A stretch of 15,094 nt of DNA from an uncultured archaeon A07HN63. GTDB taxonomy: Archaea > Halobacteriota > Halobacteria > Halobacteriales > Haloferacaceae. The stretch's first letter is position 1. Each line of letters starts with the position of its first letter. Below are positions 1 to 6,479 of the stretch, one piece after another. A program made the position numbers and the translations under genes. The notes under the pieces are model-generated. The model was not told the DNA's origin and did not search any database. It was given only the letters and a program-made list of their open reading frames with translations. The DNA lies in contig KI543219.1 in NCBI GenBank assembly GCA_000496215.1, forward strand, positions 66,167-81,260. The letters are read 5' to 3'.

Positions 1-126
1 CGGCGTGTCGGTGGCGACGACCTGATAGGTCTCGCCGTTGGTCGACCGAAGCGTCATGGCACCGTACCGATTGAGTTCGACGGTCACGATGCAGGTTTCT
101 CGGCGCTCCGGACAGGTCGCAGACAT
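1..126 (-). CDS. Partial small protein, paralog-like to the pair at 7066 and 7500
   Basis: Only the first 42 codons are present; the gene runs off the left edge. ATG lies at 126-124. The visible product starts MSATCPERRETC and contains YGAMTL, then NGETYQVV. That core (G-A-hydrophobic-T-L, a few residues, Asp/Asn/Glu-G, then T-aromatic-x-V-V) also occurs in the two small proteins at 7066 and 7500 (HGALTL ... GS.TF.VV). I infer a third, more divergent member of the same family. Function is unknown; the alternating hydrophobic pattern suggests a small all-beta fold. TTTTAGG at 157-151 on the minus strand sits about 28 bases before the ATG, suggesting a leaderless transcript. An AGGAGGA-like string at 153-147 is about 20 bases from the ATG, too far to be its ribosome site. 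Confidence 0.7.
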   Translation of the reverse strand, partial: MSATCPERRETCIVTVELNRYGAMTLRSTNGETYQVVATDTP

Positions 127-150
127 AGCTTGTCGTTTCTCGTCGTTCCT

Positions 151-157
151 CCTAAAA
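151..157 (-). promoter_or_regulatory. TATA-like box for the gene starting at 126
   Basis: Minus-strand TTTTAGG is centred about 28 bases upstream of the ATG at 126, the spacing expected for a haloarchaeal leaderless transcript. A second AT-rich string, TATATA near 190-196, could give a leadered transcript instead. Assigned by spacing and composition only. Confidence 0.35.
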
Positions 158-269
158 CCGACTATGAGAGCTATTGCGGCGTGGGTAGAATATATACACA
201 GCGGGTGACTGCCGAATTCGTCGCTGGCAACTGCCGGGTTGGCCGTTGGAATCCGCTCACTCGCAACGA

Positions 270-2807
270 CTACTCTGTCTCCGGGGGTCGCGCCGGACTG
301 GTTTCGGTCTCGCTGACGTTCGACCAGCAGTACGAACAGACGGTGTCAGGCGCCTCGCCATCGAACAGCGGACCGGCGATATCGTGACTGTCGGCAAACT
401 CAGAAAACGGGACGCGGCTGTCGTGTTTGCGCCGGTCGCCGCGCGAGCAGAGCTTCGTTCCCGGCAGCCGCGGGCGAACTGACCACCGGGTGCCGGCGTC
501 GGCGGTCGTCGGCCGCATGTCGATGATATGGCCGACACGCCCCGGGCCGTGTTCGATCATGAACCGCTCGGTGTCGGTCTCTGTCGTCCCGTCCTGTGTC
601 GCTGTTCGGTAGGCCTGCTCCATCAGTAGCGACTGGGTGTCACGGATCTGTTCGTCGTCGGCCGGCTCCACCTGCTCGTAGCTGCCGTCAGCTTGCAGGA
701 GCCACCGCCGACGATTATCGGAGAGGATCGTCTCGAGAATGAACTGCAACTCGCCGCGAAGGTGTTCGTCGGTAACTGGGGCGACCGCCTCGACACGGTT
801 GTCAAGATTGCGTGTCATCCAGTCGGCGCTTCCGATATACCACTCCGGCTCGCCGCTGTTGCCGAAGTAGTAGATCCGGGAGTGTTCGAGAAACCGGCCG
901 ACAACCGAGTGGACCGTGATGGTGTCGCTCAGCCCCTCGATGCCGGGACGAAGCCGGCAGATATCCCGGACGATCAGGTCGATCTCGACGCCAGCCATGC
1001 CGGCCCGGTAGAGTTCGGCGACGATATCCGGATCTTCCAGTCCGTTTAGCTTGGCGATGATGCGGCCATCACCCCCGTCCTCGGCGATCTCAGCTTCGCG
1101 TCTGATCAGGTCGGTGAACCGCTCGCGCATCGTCACCGGTGCGACCAGCAGTTTGCGGAACTCCTCGTCGAGTGTCGGGCCGGTGAAGAAGTTGAACAGT
1201 TTGACCAGATCCTGCCCGATATCGCGGTCGACGGTCAGCATCCCCAGATCCTCGTACCCCTTCGCCGTCTCTGAGTTGTAGTTCCCGGTGCCGACGTGGG
1301 AATAGGTACGCACGCCGTCGGCCTCCTCTCGGACGACAAGCGCGGTCTTGGTGTGGGTTTTTAGCCCGAGACTGCCGTACGCGACGTGGATTCCCTCCTG
1401 TTCGAGGCGGCGAACCCACTCCAGATTGTTCTGTTCGTCGAATCGGGCTTTCAACTCGACCATCACCGCGACCTCTTTGCCGTTTTCGGCAGCCTCGATC
1501 AGGCTCTGGATCACCTTCGAGTCGCTGGCCGTCCGGTAGATGGCGACCTTGATCGCTAGCACGTCCGGATCGCTGGCAGCCGTTTCGAGAAATCGCTGGA
1601 CCGTATCCTCGAAGGAGTGGTACGGATGGTGGACGAGAATATCGTCGTCTTTGATCTCCTCGAAGATGGCTGTCGACTGATCGGCGGTGCTCATCGGCTC
1701 GTCGGTCCCGAGTCGAGGATGGGGCTGTGGTGACCACGCCGGCAGTTTCAGATCGGGACGGTCGATATCGACGAGGTCAAAGAAGTCTTCGTAATCGATG
1801 GGCCCGCTCCGGTGATAGATCTCCGCTGGCCCGATATCGAGTTGCTCGGTGAGGATATCGAGGCTTCGCGCAGGCATGTCGTCGGCGACTTCGAGGCGAA
1901 CGACCTTCGCGAACCGCCGCTTTTCCACCACGTCTTCGATAACATCGATCAGATCCTCGGCGACCTCCTCGTTGCGACCGACCTCGGCGTTTCGCGTCAG
2001 TCGGAACTTCGAGACATCGATAATATCGACGTTAGGCAAGAGGAGATCGAGATTCGCCTCGATAACATCTTCTAGCAACACGTACTCGTCAGTATCGTCC
2101 GCGCTGTCGAGTTCGATCAGGCGGGCATGTTTCTCCGGCACCTTGATCCGGGTGAACTGTGGCTCTGACTCGTTGTCTCGCCGGGTCAACACCGCCAGCG
2201 ACAGCGAGAGATTCGAGATGAAGGGAAACGGATGGGCCGGATCGAACGTCAGCGGCGTCAGGGTCGGCAGGACCGTCTCGCGGAACTCCGCCCGGAGGGA
2301 ATCCTGTTTCTCGGGTGGCAACACATCGTAGGCCCGAATGTGGACGCCAGCCTCGGCAAGGGCCGGTTCGATTTCGGTTTCCCACGTCTCTGTCTGACGG
2401 GTAAACAGCGGTCGCGCCGTTTCGAGCACTTCTGCCCACTGTTCTTCGGGTGTTCGGCCGTCGACAGTCGGTTCGGTAAGGCCGGCTTCGATCTGTTGTT
2501 TCAGTCCGCCCACGCGTTTCATGAAGAACTCGTCGAGGTTCTTCGTGACATAGGCGAGAAAGCGAAGTCGTTCCAGCGGCGGGTTGCGGTCGTCTTCTGC
2601 CTCGTGTAGCACCCGTTCCTGAAACGCGAGTTCTGAAAGTTCGCGGTTAAGATAGTACTGATGAGCGGTGAGATCAACGTCAGCAGGCTGTTCCTCGCCC
2701 GCGTCAGTGACCTCGTCGGCAGCCTCGGCGACCGGTGCGTCGTCACCGGTTGCTGTCAGCTCGGCACTGGTGGCTTCACCGTTGGTCTGTGGTGGCTCGT
2801 CAGTCAC
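270..2807 (-). CDS. ppk1: Polyphosphate kinase (PPK1) with C-terminal extension
   Basis: Reversibly transfers the gamma-phosphate of ATP onto polyphosphate in the cytoplasm. The protein is 845 residues. After an acidic tail of about 45 residues comes the PPK1 N-terminal helical domain (YYLNRELSELAFQERVL at 51-67, then NLDEFFMKRVGGL), a middle domain, and two PLD-like catalytic domains. The likely phosphorylated His is H485 (LKTHTKTAL). H504 lies in SHVGTGNYNSET. The second conserved catalytic His is H642 (FLEHSRIYYFGN), followed by SADWMTRNLDNR. Start is GTG at 2807, with AGGAGGA (2822-2816) eight bases upstream. Family members usually end around residue 690-740. Here about 95 extra residues (752-845) carry Cys787, Cys824 and Cys827 (VCSYCW). 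It is divergent from the phosphatase gene at 3230. Identity is very secure; the role of the tail is unknown. Confidence 0.97.
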   Translation of the reverse strand: MTDEPPQTNGEATSAELTATGDDAPVAEAADEVTDAGEEQPADVDLTAHQYYLNRELSELAFQERVLHEAEDDRNPPLERLRFLAYVTKNLDEFFMKRVGGLKQQIEAGLTEPTVDGRTPEEQWAEVLETARPLFTRQTETWETEIEPALAEAGVHIRAYDVLPPEKQDSLRAEFRETVLPTLTPLTFDPAHPFPFISNLSLSLAVLTRRDNESEPQFTRIKVPEKHARLIELDSADDTDEYVLLEDVIEANLDLLLPNVDIIDVSKFRLTRNAEVGRNEEVAEDLIDVIEDVVEKRRFAKVVRLEVADDMPARSLDILTEQLDIGPAEIYHRSGPIDYEDFFDLVDIDRPDLKLPAWSPQPHPRLGTDEPMSTADQSTAIFEEIKDDDILVHHPYHSFEDTVQRFLETAASDPDVLAIKVAIYRTASDSKVIQSLIEAAENGKEVAVMVELKARFDEQNNLEWVRRLEQEGIHVAYGSLGLKTHTKTALVVREEADGVRTYSHVGTGNYNSETAKGYEDLGMLTVDRDIGQDLVKLFNFFTGPTLDEEFRKLLVAPVTMRERFTDLIRREAEIAEDGGDGRIIAKLNGLEDPDIVAELYRAGMAGVEIDLIVRDICRLRPGIEGLSDTITVHSVVGRFLEHSRIYYFGNSGEPEWYIGSADWMTRNLDNRVEAVAPVTDEHLRGELQFILETILSDNRRRWLLQADGSYEQVEPADDEQIRDTQSLLMEQAYRTATQDGTTETDTERFMIEHGPGRVGHIIDMRPTTADAGTRWSVRPRLPGTKLCSRGDRRKHDSRVPFSEFADSHDIAGPLFDGEAPDTVCSYCWSNVSETETSPARPPETE

Positions 2808-2815
2808 TGCCCGGG

Positions 2816-2822
2816 TCCTCCT
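2816..2822 (-). promoter_or_regulatory. Strong Shine-Dalgarno site deciding the GTG start of ppk1
   Basis: Minus-strand AGGAGGA is separated by eight bases from the GTG at 2807. It supports this non-ATG start and implies a leadered ppk1 mRNA. Confidence 0.8.
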
Positions 2823-2838
2823 GTGGCAGACGGCCGTT

Positions 2839-2893
2839 CGACACCTGCACAGCCCGATGCTGAGACACCGATGCTGACAGGCGGTCGGTGTCG
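2839..2893 (-). promoter_or_regulatory. Inverted and direct repeats in the ppk1 leader
   Basis: Plus-strand TCGGTGTCG at 2885-2893 can pair with GACACCGA at 2864-2871 (8 bp, 13-base loop) or with CGACACC at 2839-2845 (7 bp). The two pairings exclude each other. A 10-base direct repeat, CCGATGCTGA, occurs at 2854-2863 and 2868-2877. The block lies about 20 bases upstream (in mRNA terms) of the ppk1 ribosome site. It could be a regulatory leader structure or a tandem operator. Pairing is seen by eye; no energy was calculated. Confidence 0.4.
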
Positions 2894-2942
2894 CAGCTGC
2901 CCGGAGAGGGTGTCCAACGAACCTCGATTACGGTTCATGCTC

Positions 2943-2953
2943 AAAATTAGAAT
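2943..2953 (-). promoter_or_regulatory. Possible ppk1 promoter (AT-rich imperfect palindrome)
   Basis: CTCAAAATTAGAATTTTCGAG at 2940-2960 is a near-perfect palindrome (arms AAAATT and AATTTT). On the minus strand it offers CTAATTTTG as a TATA element, which would put the start near 2920 and give a leader of about 110 bases. The palindrome could equally be an operator. Confidence 0.3.
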
Positions 2954-3021
2954 TTTCGAGTGTTAACCTTTTGGACAGCAGATTTGCCCAGTTTTGCTAC
3001 ATAGTATCTCATAGTCCTATT

Positions 3022-3033
3022 AATTATATATAG
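3022..3033 (+). promoter_or_regulatory. TATA-like element in the ppk1/phosphatase divergent region
   Basis: AATTATATATAG lies about 30 bases before an ATG at 3060 that opens a 26-codon ORF ending at 3140. It could be a distal promoter for the phosphatase, or for a short leader ORF. The 422-base stretch 2808-3229 otherwise holds the ppk1 leader and the CTATATAG repeat at 3153-3171. Confidence 0.3.
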
Positions 3034-3152
3034 ACTACACCGCATCTATTCAACTGGAGATGCATACCACCCTGCCGGCTCGGTTGGTTGCTACATTAGT
3101 GGACGACACAGGGCTGGGCGCGCCTGGACGGCGAAAGTGATTCCAGCATCAG

Positions 3153-3171
3153 TCTATATAGTTCTATATAG
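3153..3171 (+). promoter_or_regulatory. Tandem TCTATATAG repeat, likely TATA box of the phosphatase gene
   Basis: TCTATATAG occurs twice, at 3153-3161 and 3163-3171, one helical turn (10 bases) apart; each contains the palindrome CTATATAG. It falls 60-77 bases before the ATG at 3230, so transcription would start near 3190-3195. The promoter lies inside the possible upstream extension to GTG 3137, which argues for the ATG at 3230 as the true start. Confidence 0.45.
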
Positions 3172-3229
3172 CCCAGTAGAGCACTCTTACCAGTGTTTAC
3201 ATGTGGGTGCAGCCTCTCTTTTTTCACGA

Positions 3230-3922
3230 ATGGCCCGTTCAGTGGCGTTTAACGTTCAGCATACACACATTGACCCGGGCAACTGGGACGACATCTACAT
3301 CGTTGGCGACCCCCACGGCTGCCGTGCGGCCGTTGAGCGGCTCTGTGATCGACTCGGGGTAACGGACGCTGACCTCCTCGTTTTCGTCGGCGATCTGGTT
3401 CGCAAAGGCCCGGATATCAAGGGCGTTGTTGACCTGGTCCGGTCGGCCCCGAACATGGTTACCGTTCGTGGCAACAACGAGGAAAAGCTGCTCCGCGGAA
3501 CCAAGTCTGTCCCGGAGCTAACCGACGCTGATCTCGACTGGATCGCCAACCGCCCGCTGGTCATCTCACTGCCGGAGACGCTCGTGGTTCACGCTGGAGT
3601 CGATCCCCGAAAGCCGCGCGCCGACCACACGGTTGATGATCTTCAGAATGTGCGGTCGATGATCCCCGATGCGAGCTACCAGCCGCCATTCTGGTTCGAC
3701 CGCTACGACGGCCCAGAGCGCGTGTTTTTCGGGCATACAGTGCTTGAGGCACCGATTGTTCGCAAGCACGCTGTCGGGCTTGACACCGGCTGTGTCTACG
3801 GCAACGAGCTGACAGCCTACGACTGGCGTACCGACGAGGTTGTGAGCATCGAACCCACGGAAACATTCGTCGAACGGCCAGCCGAGAAGTTCATCAGTCC
3901 ACCTGTCGGTCACTCTATCTAA
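3230..3922 (+). CDS. Calcineurin-like metallophosphoesterase, ApaH/PrpE/PP1-like
   Basis: Probable cytoplasmic dinuclear-metal phosphatase of 230 residues. The phosphoprotein phosphatase motifs are in order: GDPHG at 26-30 (metal ligands D27, H29), GDLVRKGPD at 54-62 (D55), RGNNE at 80-84, VHAGVD at 120-125 (H121), FGHT at 167-170 (H169), and the C-terminal LDTGCVYGNELTA typical of ApaH/PrpE-type enzymes. The usual GNH[E/D] is GNNE here, so the conserved His is replaced by Asn83; a similar loss occurs in some other branches of the superfamily. Substrate is open: Ap4A-type dinucleotide, phosphoprotein or other phosphoester. I chose ATG 3230 because the probable promoter lies downstream of the GTG at 3137. 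That GTG would add 31 residues that do not match the family. It is divergent from ppk1. Confidence 0.88.
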   Translation: MARSVAFNVQHTHIDPGNWDDIYIVGDPHGCRAAVERLCDRLGVTDADLLVFVGDLVRKGPDIKGVVDLVRSAPNMVTVRGNNEEKLLRGTKSVPELTDADLDWIANRPLVISLPETLVVHAGVDPRKPRADHTVDDLQNVRSMIPDASYQPPFWFDRYDGPERVFFGHTVLEAPIVRKHAVGLDTGCVYGNELTAYDWRTDEVVSIEPTETFVERPAEKFISPPVGHSI

Positions 3923-3938
3923 CCGAGCTGTAATCGGT
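3922..3938 (+). terminator. Weak hairpin just after the phosphatase gene
   Basis: ACCGA at 3922-3926 and TCGGT at 3934-3938 form a 5-bp stem with a 7-base loop at the stop codon. No strong T-run follows, so a terminator role is only a suggestion. Confidence 0.2.
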
Positions 3939-4001
3939 CGATCAGTAGTGGGTCGATCTGAGATCTGGCTCTCGTGTGACTCGTGTTTGGTGACGTACAA
4001 G

Positions 4002-4013
4002 GACATATATGTC
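4002..4013. promoter_or_regulatory. 12-bp perfect palindrome GACATATATGTC
   Basis: The palindrome is perfect and lies about 115 bases before the start of the 114-residue gene, directly followed by the overlapping palindromes CAGCTG and CTGCAG. It is the right size for a dimeric regulator site, but its core also looks like a TATA element. Confidence 0.3.
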
Positions 4014-4090
4014 AGCTGCAGGTGTTCATAGAATACTGTGGCGTTAATCGAAATTGGTAAACCCAGTCACCAGCTATAGAATTTGTTCAG

Positions 4091-4109
4091 TATATACTAC
4101 TCCATATAG
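4091..4109 (+). promoter_or_regulatory. AT-rich TATA region for the gene at 4128
   Basis: TATATACTACTCCATATAG lies 19-37 bases before the ATG, bracketing the normal TATA position for a leaderless haloarchaeal gene. Its CATATAG resembles the CTATATAG repeats in front of the phosphatase gene. Confidence 0.45.
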
Positions 4110-4127
4110 TAACAGACACTCTATAGT

Positions 4128-4472
4128 ATGACCCTCAATATTCACCCCTCCACGAGTACCCGCGAACCGCCGACACTGACCACGTTAGAACAGACTGACG
4201 ACACGTGGCGGCTTGATCTCACGCCGTATCGCACCTTTATCGCTGATGTCACCGGCGTTGAGCTGACAGATAGCCCGTCACATCGTGACCTCAAAACCGT
4301 GCAGAGTCGGCTAGAGGGCTGTGTCGAATCGTACGCCCGTGATGGTAACTGCAAGTGCCGCGACCTTGGGCAGTACGAGCAGATTGAGTCATATACGACC
4401 GTCCGCGAACTCGCTCAGTTCTTCAGGGTTGCCGTCGAAGCCGAGCGACCGGTCGAGGAGCCAGCCACCTAG
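4128..4472 (+). CDS. Uncharacterised 114-residue protein
   Basis: I do not recognise the family. The product is acidic and soluble-looking, with no signal peptide or membrane segment. Residues about 25-45 (TWRLDLTPYRTFIADVTGVE) look folded. A GNCKCRDLGQYE stretch near residues 73-84 carries a CxC pair, and a predicted amphipathic helix (TVRELAQFFRVAVEAE) precedes the C-terminus. ATG 4128 is preceded by TATATACTAC (4091-4100) and CATATAG (4103-4109), which fits a leaderless or very short-leader transcript. The stop TAG (4470-4472) overlaps the agmatinase stop on the opposite strand within a shared CTAG. Acidic composition and promoter position support a real gene. Confidence 0.65.
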   Translation: MTLNIHPSTSTREPPTLTTLEQTDDTWRLDLTPYRTFIADVTGVELTDSPSHRDLKTVQSRLEGCVESYARDGNCKCRDLGQYEQIESYTTVRELAQFFRVAVEAERPVEEPAT

Positions 4473-5311
4473 GCGTCCGAGTGGTCTGAGTCCGCATCGG
4501 TCGTCGCGGCCGCGTGCTCGTAGACAAACCTGCGGAGTAGCTTCGCGGCCAGTGCGGCTGTCTGGCCGTCGTCGCGGTCGTTGACCTCCACGATATCGAA
4601 CCCAGCGGCGTCAGGGGCAACGGTACTGACGACACGGCGAGCCGTCGCTGGCGTGACGCCACCGGGTTCCATGGTGCCGGTCGCCGGCGCGAATCCCGGG
4701 TCAACACCGTCGATATCGACGCTCAGATACACTGAGTCGTCATCAAAATCGGGCGAATCAGTCAACCAGTCGTCGACGCCAGCAGGTTTGATAACGGTCA
4801 CGTCGGCCCTGCTCGCACGCTCCCACTCGGCTTCCGATCCGGTGCGTGCGCCGAGGATGATCGCCTCGTCAGCCGTCTTGAGTGCGTGATTCGTCACACA
4901 GGCGTGACTCCACGCGTTGCCGTCGTATTCTTCCCGCAGGTCGAGATGGGCGTCGAGACAGACGAAGACATCGGGGTCGACAGCCTCGACAGCCGGAACG
5001 GTGACTGTGTGCTCTCCACCGAGCACGAGCGGGACAGCGTCGTCCCAGACGATATCTCGCAGGTGACCGCCGAGGTGGTCGGTGTACTCGTCCGCGTCGT
5101 GCCAGGCCCGAATGTCGCCCATATCGTGGACGCCAAGCTGGGTAAAGTGCTGGGCTGTCCGATGATCGTAATCGTCGAAGGAACGAGCAAACTTGCGGAT
5201 TCGGTCGGGACCGAACCGGGTCCCGGGCTGGAACGTGGTCGTGGCGTCTAACGGCGCGCCGACGACCACGAAGGAAGCAGTGTCGCGGTCGGCGATCGCG
5301 CCAGGAAACAT
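4469..5311 (-). CDS. speB: Agmatinase / arginase-family ureohydrolase
   Basis: Mn-dependent hydrolase of guanidino groups, 280 residues. Metal ligands are visible: GGEH (H101), LDAHLD (D120, H122, D124) and SVDIDGVDP (D199, D201). SHAC (H136) and the C-terminal EVNDRDDGQTAALAA also fit archaeal agmatinases. The start is ATG 5311: the preceding gene's TGA shares one base with it (TGATG), implying translational coupling; a GTG at 5314 is the alternative. The gene directly follows aIF5A. Work on Haloferax volcanii proposed that deoxyhypusine synthase attaches agmatine to aIF5A and that the adjacent agmatinase-like enzyme then releases urea to leave deoxyhypusine. By context this may be that enzyme rather than, or as well as, a free-agmatine hydrolase. 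Confidence 0.93.
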   Translation of the reverse strand: MFPGAIADRDTASFVVVGAPLDATTTFQPGTRFGPDRIRKFARSFDDYDHRTAQHFTQLGVHDMGDIRAWHDADEYTDHLGGHLRDIVWDDAVPLVLGGEHTVTVPAVEAVDPDVFVCLDAHLDLREEYDGNAWSHACVTNHALKTADEAIILGARTGSEAEWERASRADVTVIKPAGVDDWLTDSPDFDDDSVYLSVDIDGVDPGFAPATGTMEPGGVTPATARRVVSTVAPDAAGFDIVEVNDRDDGQTAALAAKLLRRFVYEHAAATTDADSDHSDA

Positions 5312-5685
5312 CACACGACCTTTCGCTGGCCTTCGTACTCGAGGTATTCGATATCCTGGTCGCTCTCGAAGGACTCGTCCTCGGGAACCCGCATGGTGAA
5401 CGTCTCGTAGGTATCGAGATCCATCACCTGCGCGTCGTCGCCGGTCACCGAGACGACCTGGCCCTGTTTGCGCTCGATGATCGGCACCCAGACCTTCGCG
5501 TCGACGGGCTGGCTGAGGCTGCGCTTCTGGTCGTCGAAGACGCCCTTGCCCTCGATGCGGGCCTTCGCACTGCCGTGTTTGCCCGGCTTGGCCGTGCTGT
5601 AGCCGTTGATCTCACACGGCGTATCGTCCATCATCACGTAGCTGCCTTCCTGGAGATCGCGAACCTGCTTCTGCTCTCGTGGCAT
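5311..5685 (-). CDS. eif5A: Translation initiation factor aIF5A (hypusine-containing)
   Basis: Ribosome-binding factor that relieves stalling at difficult peptide bonds and assists termination. It is 124 residues, a normal archaeal length. An SH3-like N-domain (about 1-70) holds the hypusination loop STAKPGKHGSAKAR, with Lys36 as the modified residue in PGKHG. A C-terminal OB-fold follows (from about VPIIERKQGQVVSV). It is the first gene of a two-gene unit with the agmatinase downstream, joined by TGATG. Minus-strand TTTATA at 5715-5710 is centred 27 bases from the ATG, indicating a leaderless transcript. Confidence 0.97.
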   Translation of the reverse strand: MPREQKQVRDLQEGSYVMMDDTPCEINGYSTAKPGKHGSAKARIEGKGVFDDQKRSLSQPVDAKVWVPIIERKQGQVVSVTGDDAQVMDLDTYETFTMRVPEDESFESDQDIEYLEYEGQRKVV

Positions 5686-5709
5686 GTTCGGACGTTTTCG
5701 AGGAGCCAG

Positions 5710-5715
5710 TATAAA
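5710..5715 (-). promoter_or_regulatory. TATA box for the aIF5A-agmatinase unit
   Basis: Minus-strand TTTATA is centred about 27 bases upstream of the ATG at 5685. This spacing implies that transcription starts at or next to the start codon. Confidence 0.65.
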
Positions 5716-5780
5716 CCGTTTGGAACGCGTCGCCAGCCCCGATCAGCACGCTTTTTCGCCCAGCCGCCCGAGCCGGCGGT

Positions 5781-6446
5781 ATGTCGCCCGACGACGACTC
5801 CGGGCCAGCGGAGGCCAGCGAGACAAGCGGCGAGCGTGCGTCGACCGACATTGCTCCCGTCGTCGACGATGCCATTGCGGCTGCTGCCGACGCGATCCAG
5901 CAGGGCGCAGCCGTCGTCTACCCGACCAAGACGGTCTACGGACTGGGTGCTGACGCCACGGATGCCGACGCGATCAACCGGGTTTACGAGATCAAAGGCC
6001 GGCCGCGATCCAACCCGCTGTCGGTCGCGTTCACCGACCGCGGGATGGCCGAGCAGTACGTCACGCCAACCGACCGCGAGCGGGCGTTCATGAAGCGATT
6101 TCTACCCGGCCCGGTAACGGTCCTTGTCGACCGCGAGGAGGCGTTTCCGGACGTGCTCACAGCAGACCGCGACACGGTTGGTGTCAGAGTGCCCGACAGC
6201 GCTGTCGCCCGCGAACTGGTGCGGCGAGCCGGTCCGATCACCGCGACCAGCGCGAACGAGAGCGGCTCACCGAGCGTTCGCCGCGTTGAATCACTCGCCG
6301 CTGGCGTCCGCGAGGCGGTCGGGAGCGTGATCGATACCGGCGAGACGCCCGGCACCGAGAGCACGGTCGTCGATATCGAATCTGGTGATATCCACCGCCG
6401 TGGCGCGCTGGCCGACGAAATCGAGACGTGGCTGGCCGAGCACTGA
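5781..6446 (+). CDS. L-threonylcarbamoyladenylate synthase (Sua5/YrdC/TsaC family)
   Basis: Makes threonylcarbamoyl-AMP from Thr, bicarbonate and ATP, the first step of tRNA t6A37 synthesis; the KEOPS complex then transfers it to tRNA. Family motifs: PTKTVYGLG (48-56), KGRPRSNPL (72-80, with K72, R74, S77 and N78 in the usual K-x-R...SxN array), LPGPVT (108-113), TSANESG (156-162) and ESTVVD. The 221 residues comprise an acidic tail of about 25 followed by one YrdC domain. The extra C-terminal Sua5 domain is absent, so it is TsaC-like in architecture. It is divergent from aIF5A. Only a weak T-rich element (CTTTTTC, about 5750-5756) sits 25-31 bases before the ATG. Confidence 0.94.
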   Translation: MSPDDDSGPAEASETSGERASTDIAPVVDDAIAAAADAIQQGAAVVYPTKTVYGLGADATDADAINRVYEIKGRPRSNPLSVAFTDRGMAEQYVTPTDRERAFMKRFLPGPVTVLVDREEAFPDVLTADRDTVGVRVPDSAVARELVRRAGPITATSANESGSPSVRRVESLAAGVREAVGSVIDTGETPGTESTVVDIESGDIHRRGALADEIETWLAEH

Positions 6447-6479
6447 TTCGCCGGCGAGCGTCAGCGAACCGACCGCCAC

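Noticed and set aside
1090..1737. Long open frame inside ppk1 in another register
   Set aside because: It is an Arg-rich shadow of the high-GC ppk1 coding sequence, as expected in haloarchaeal DNA.
3137..3229. N-terminal extension of the phosphatase from GTG 3137
   Set aside because: The extension contains the probable TATA repeats, is not acidic, and does not match the family N-terminus; kept only as an alternative.
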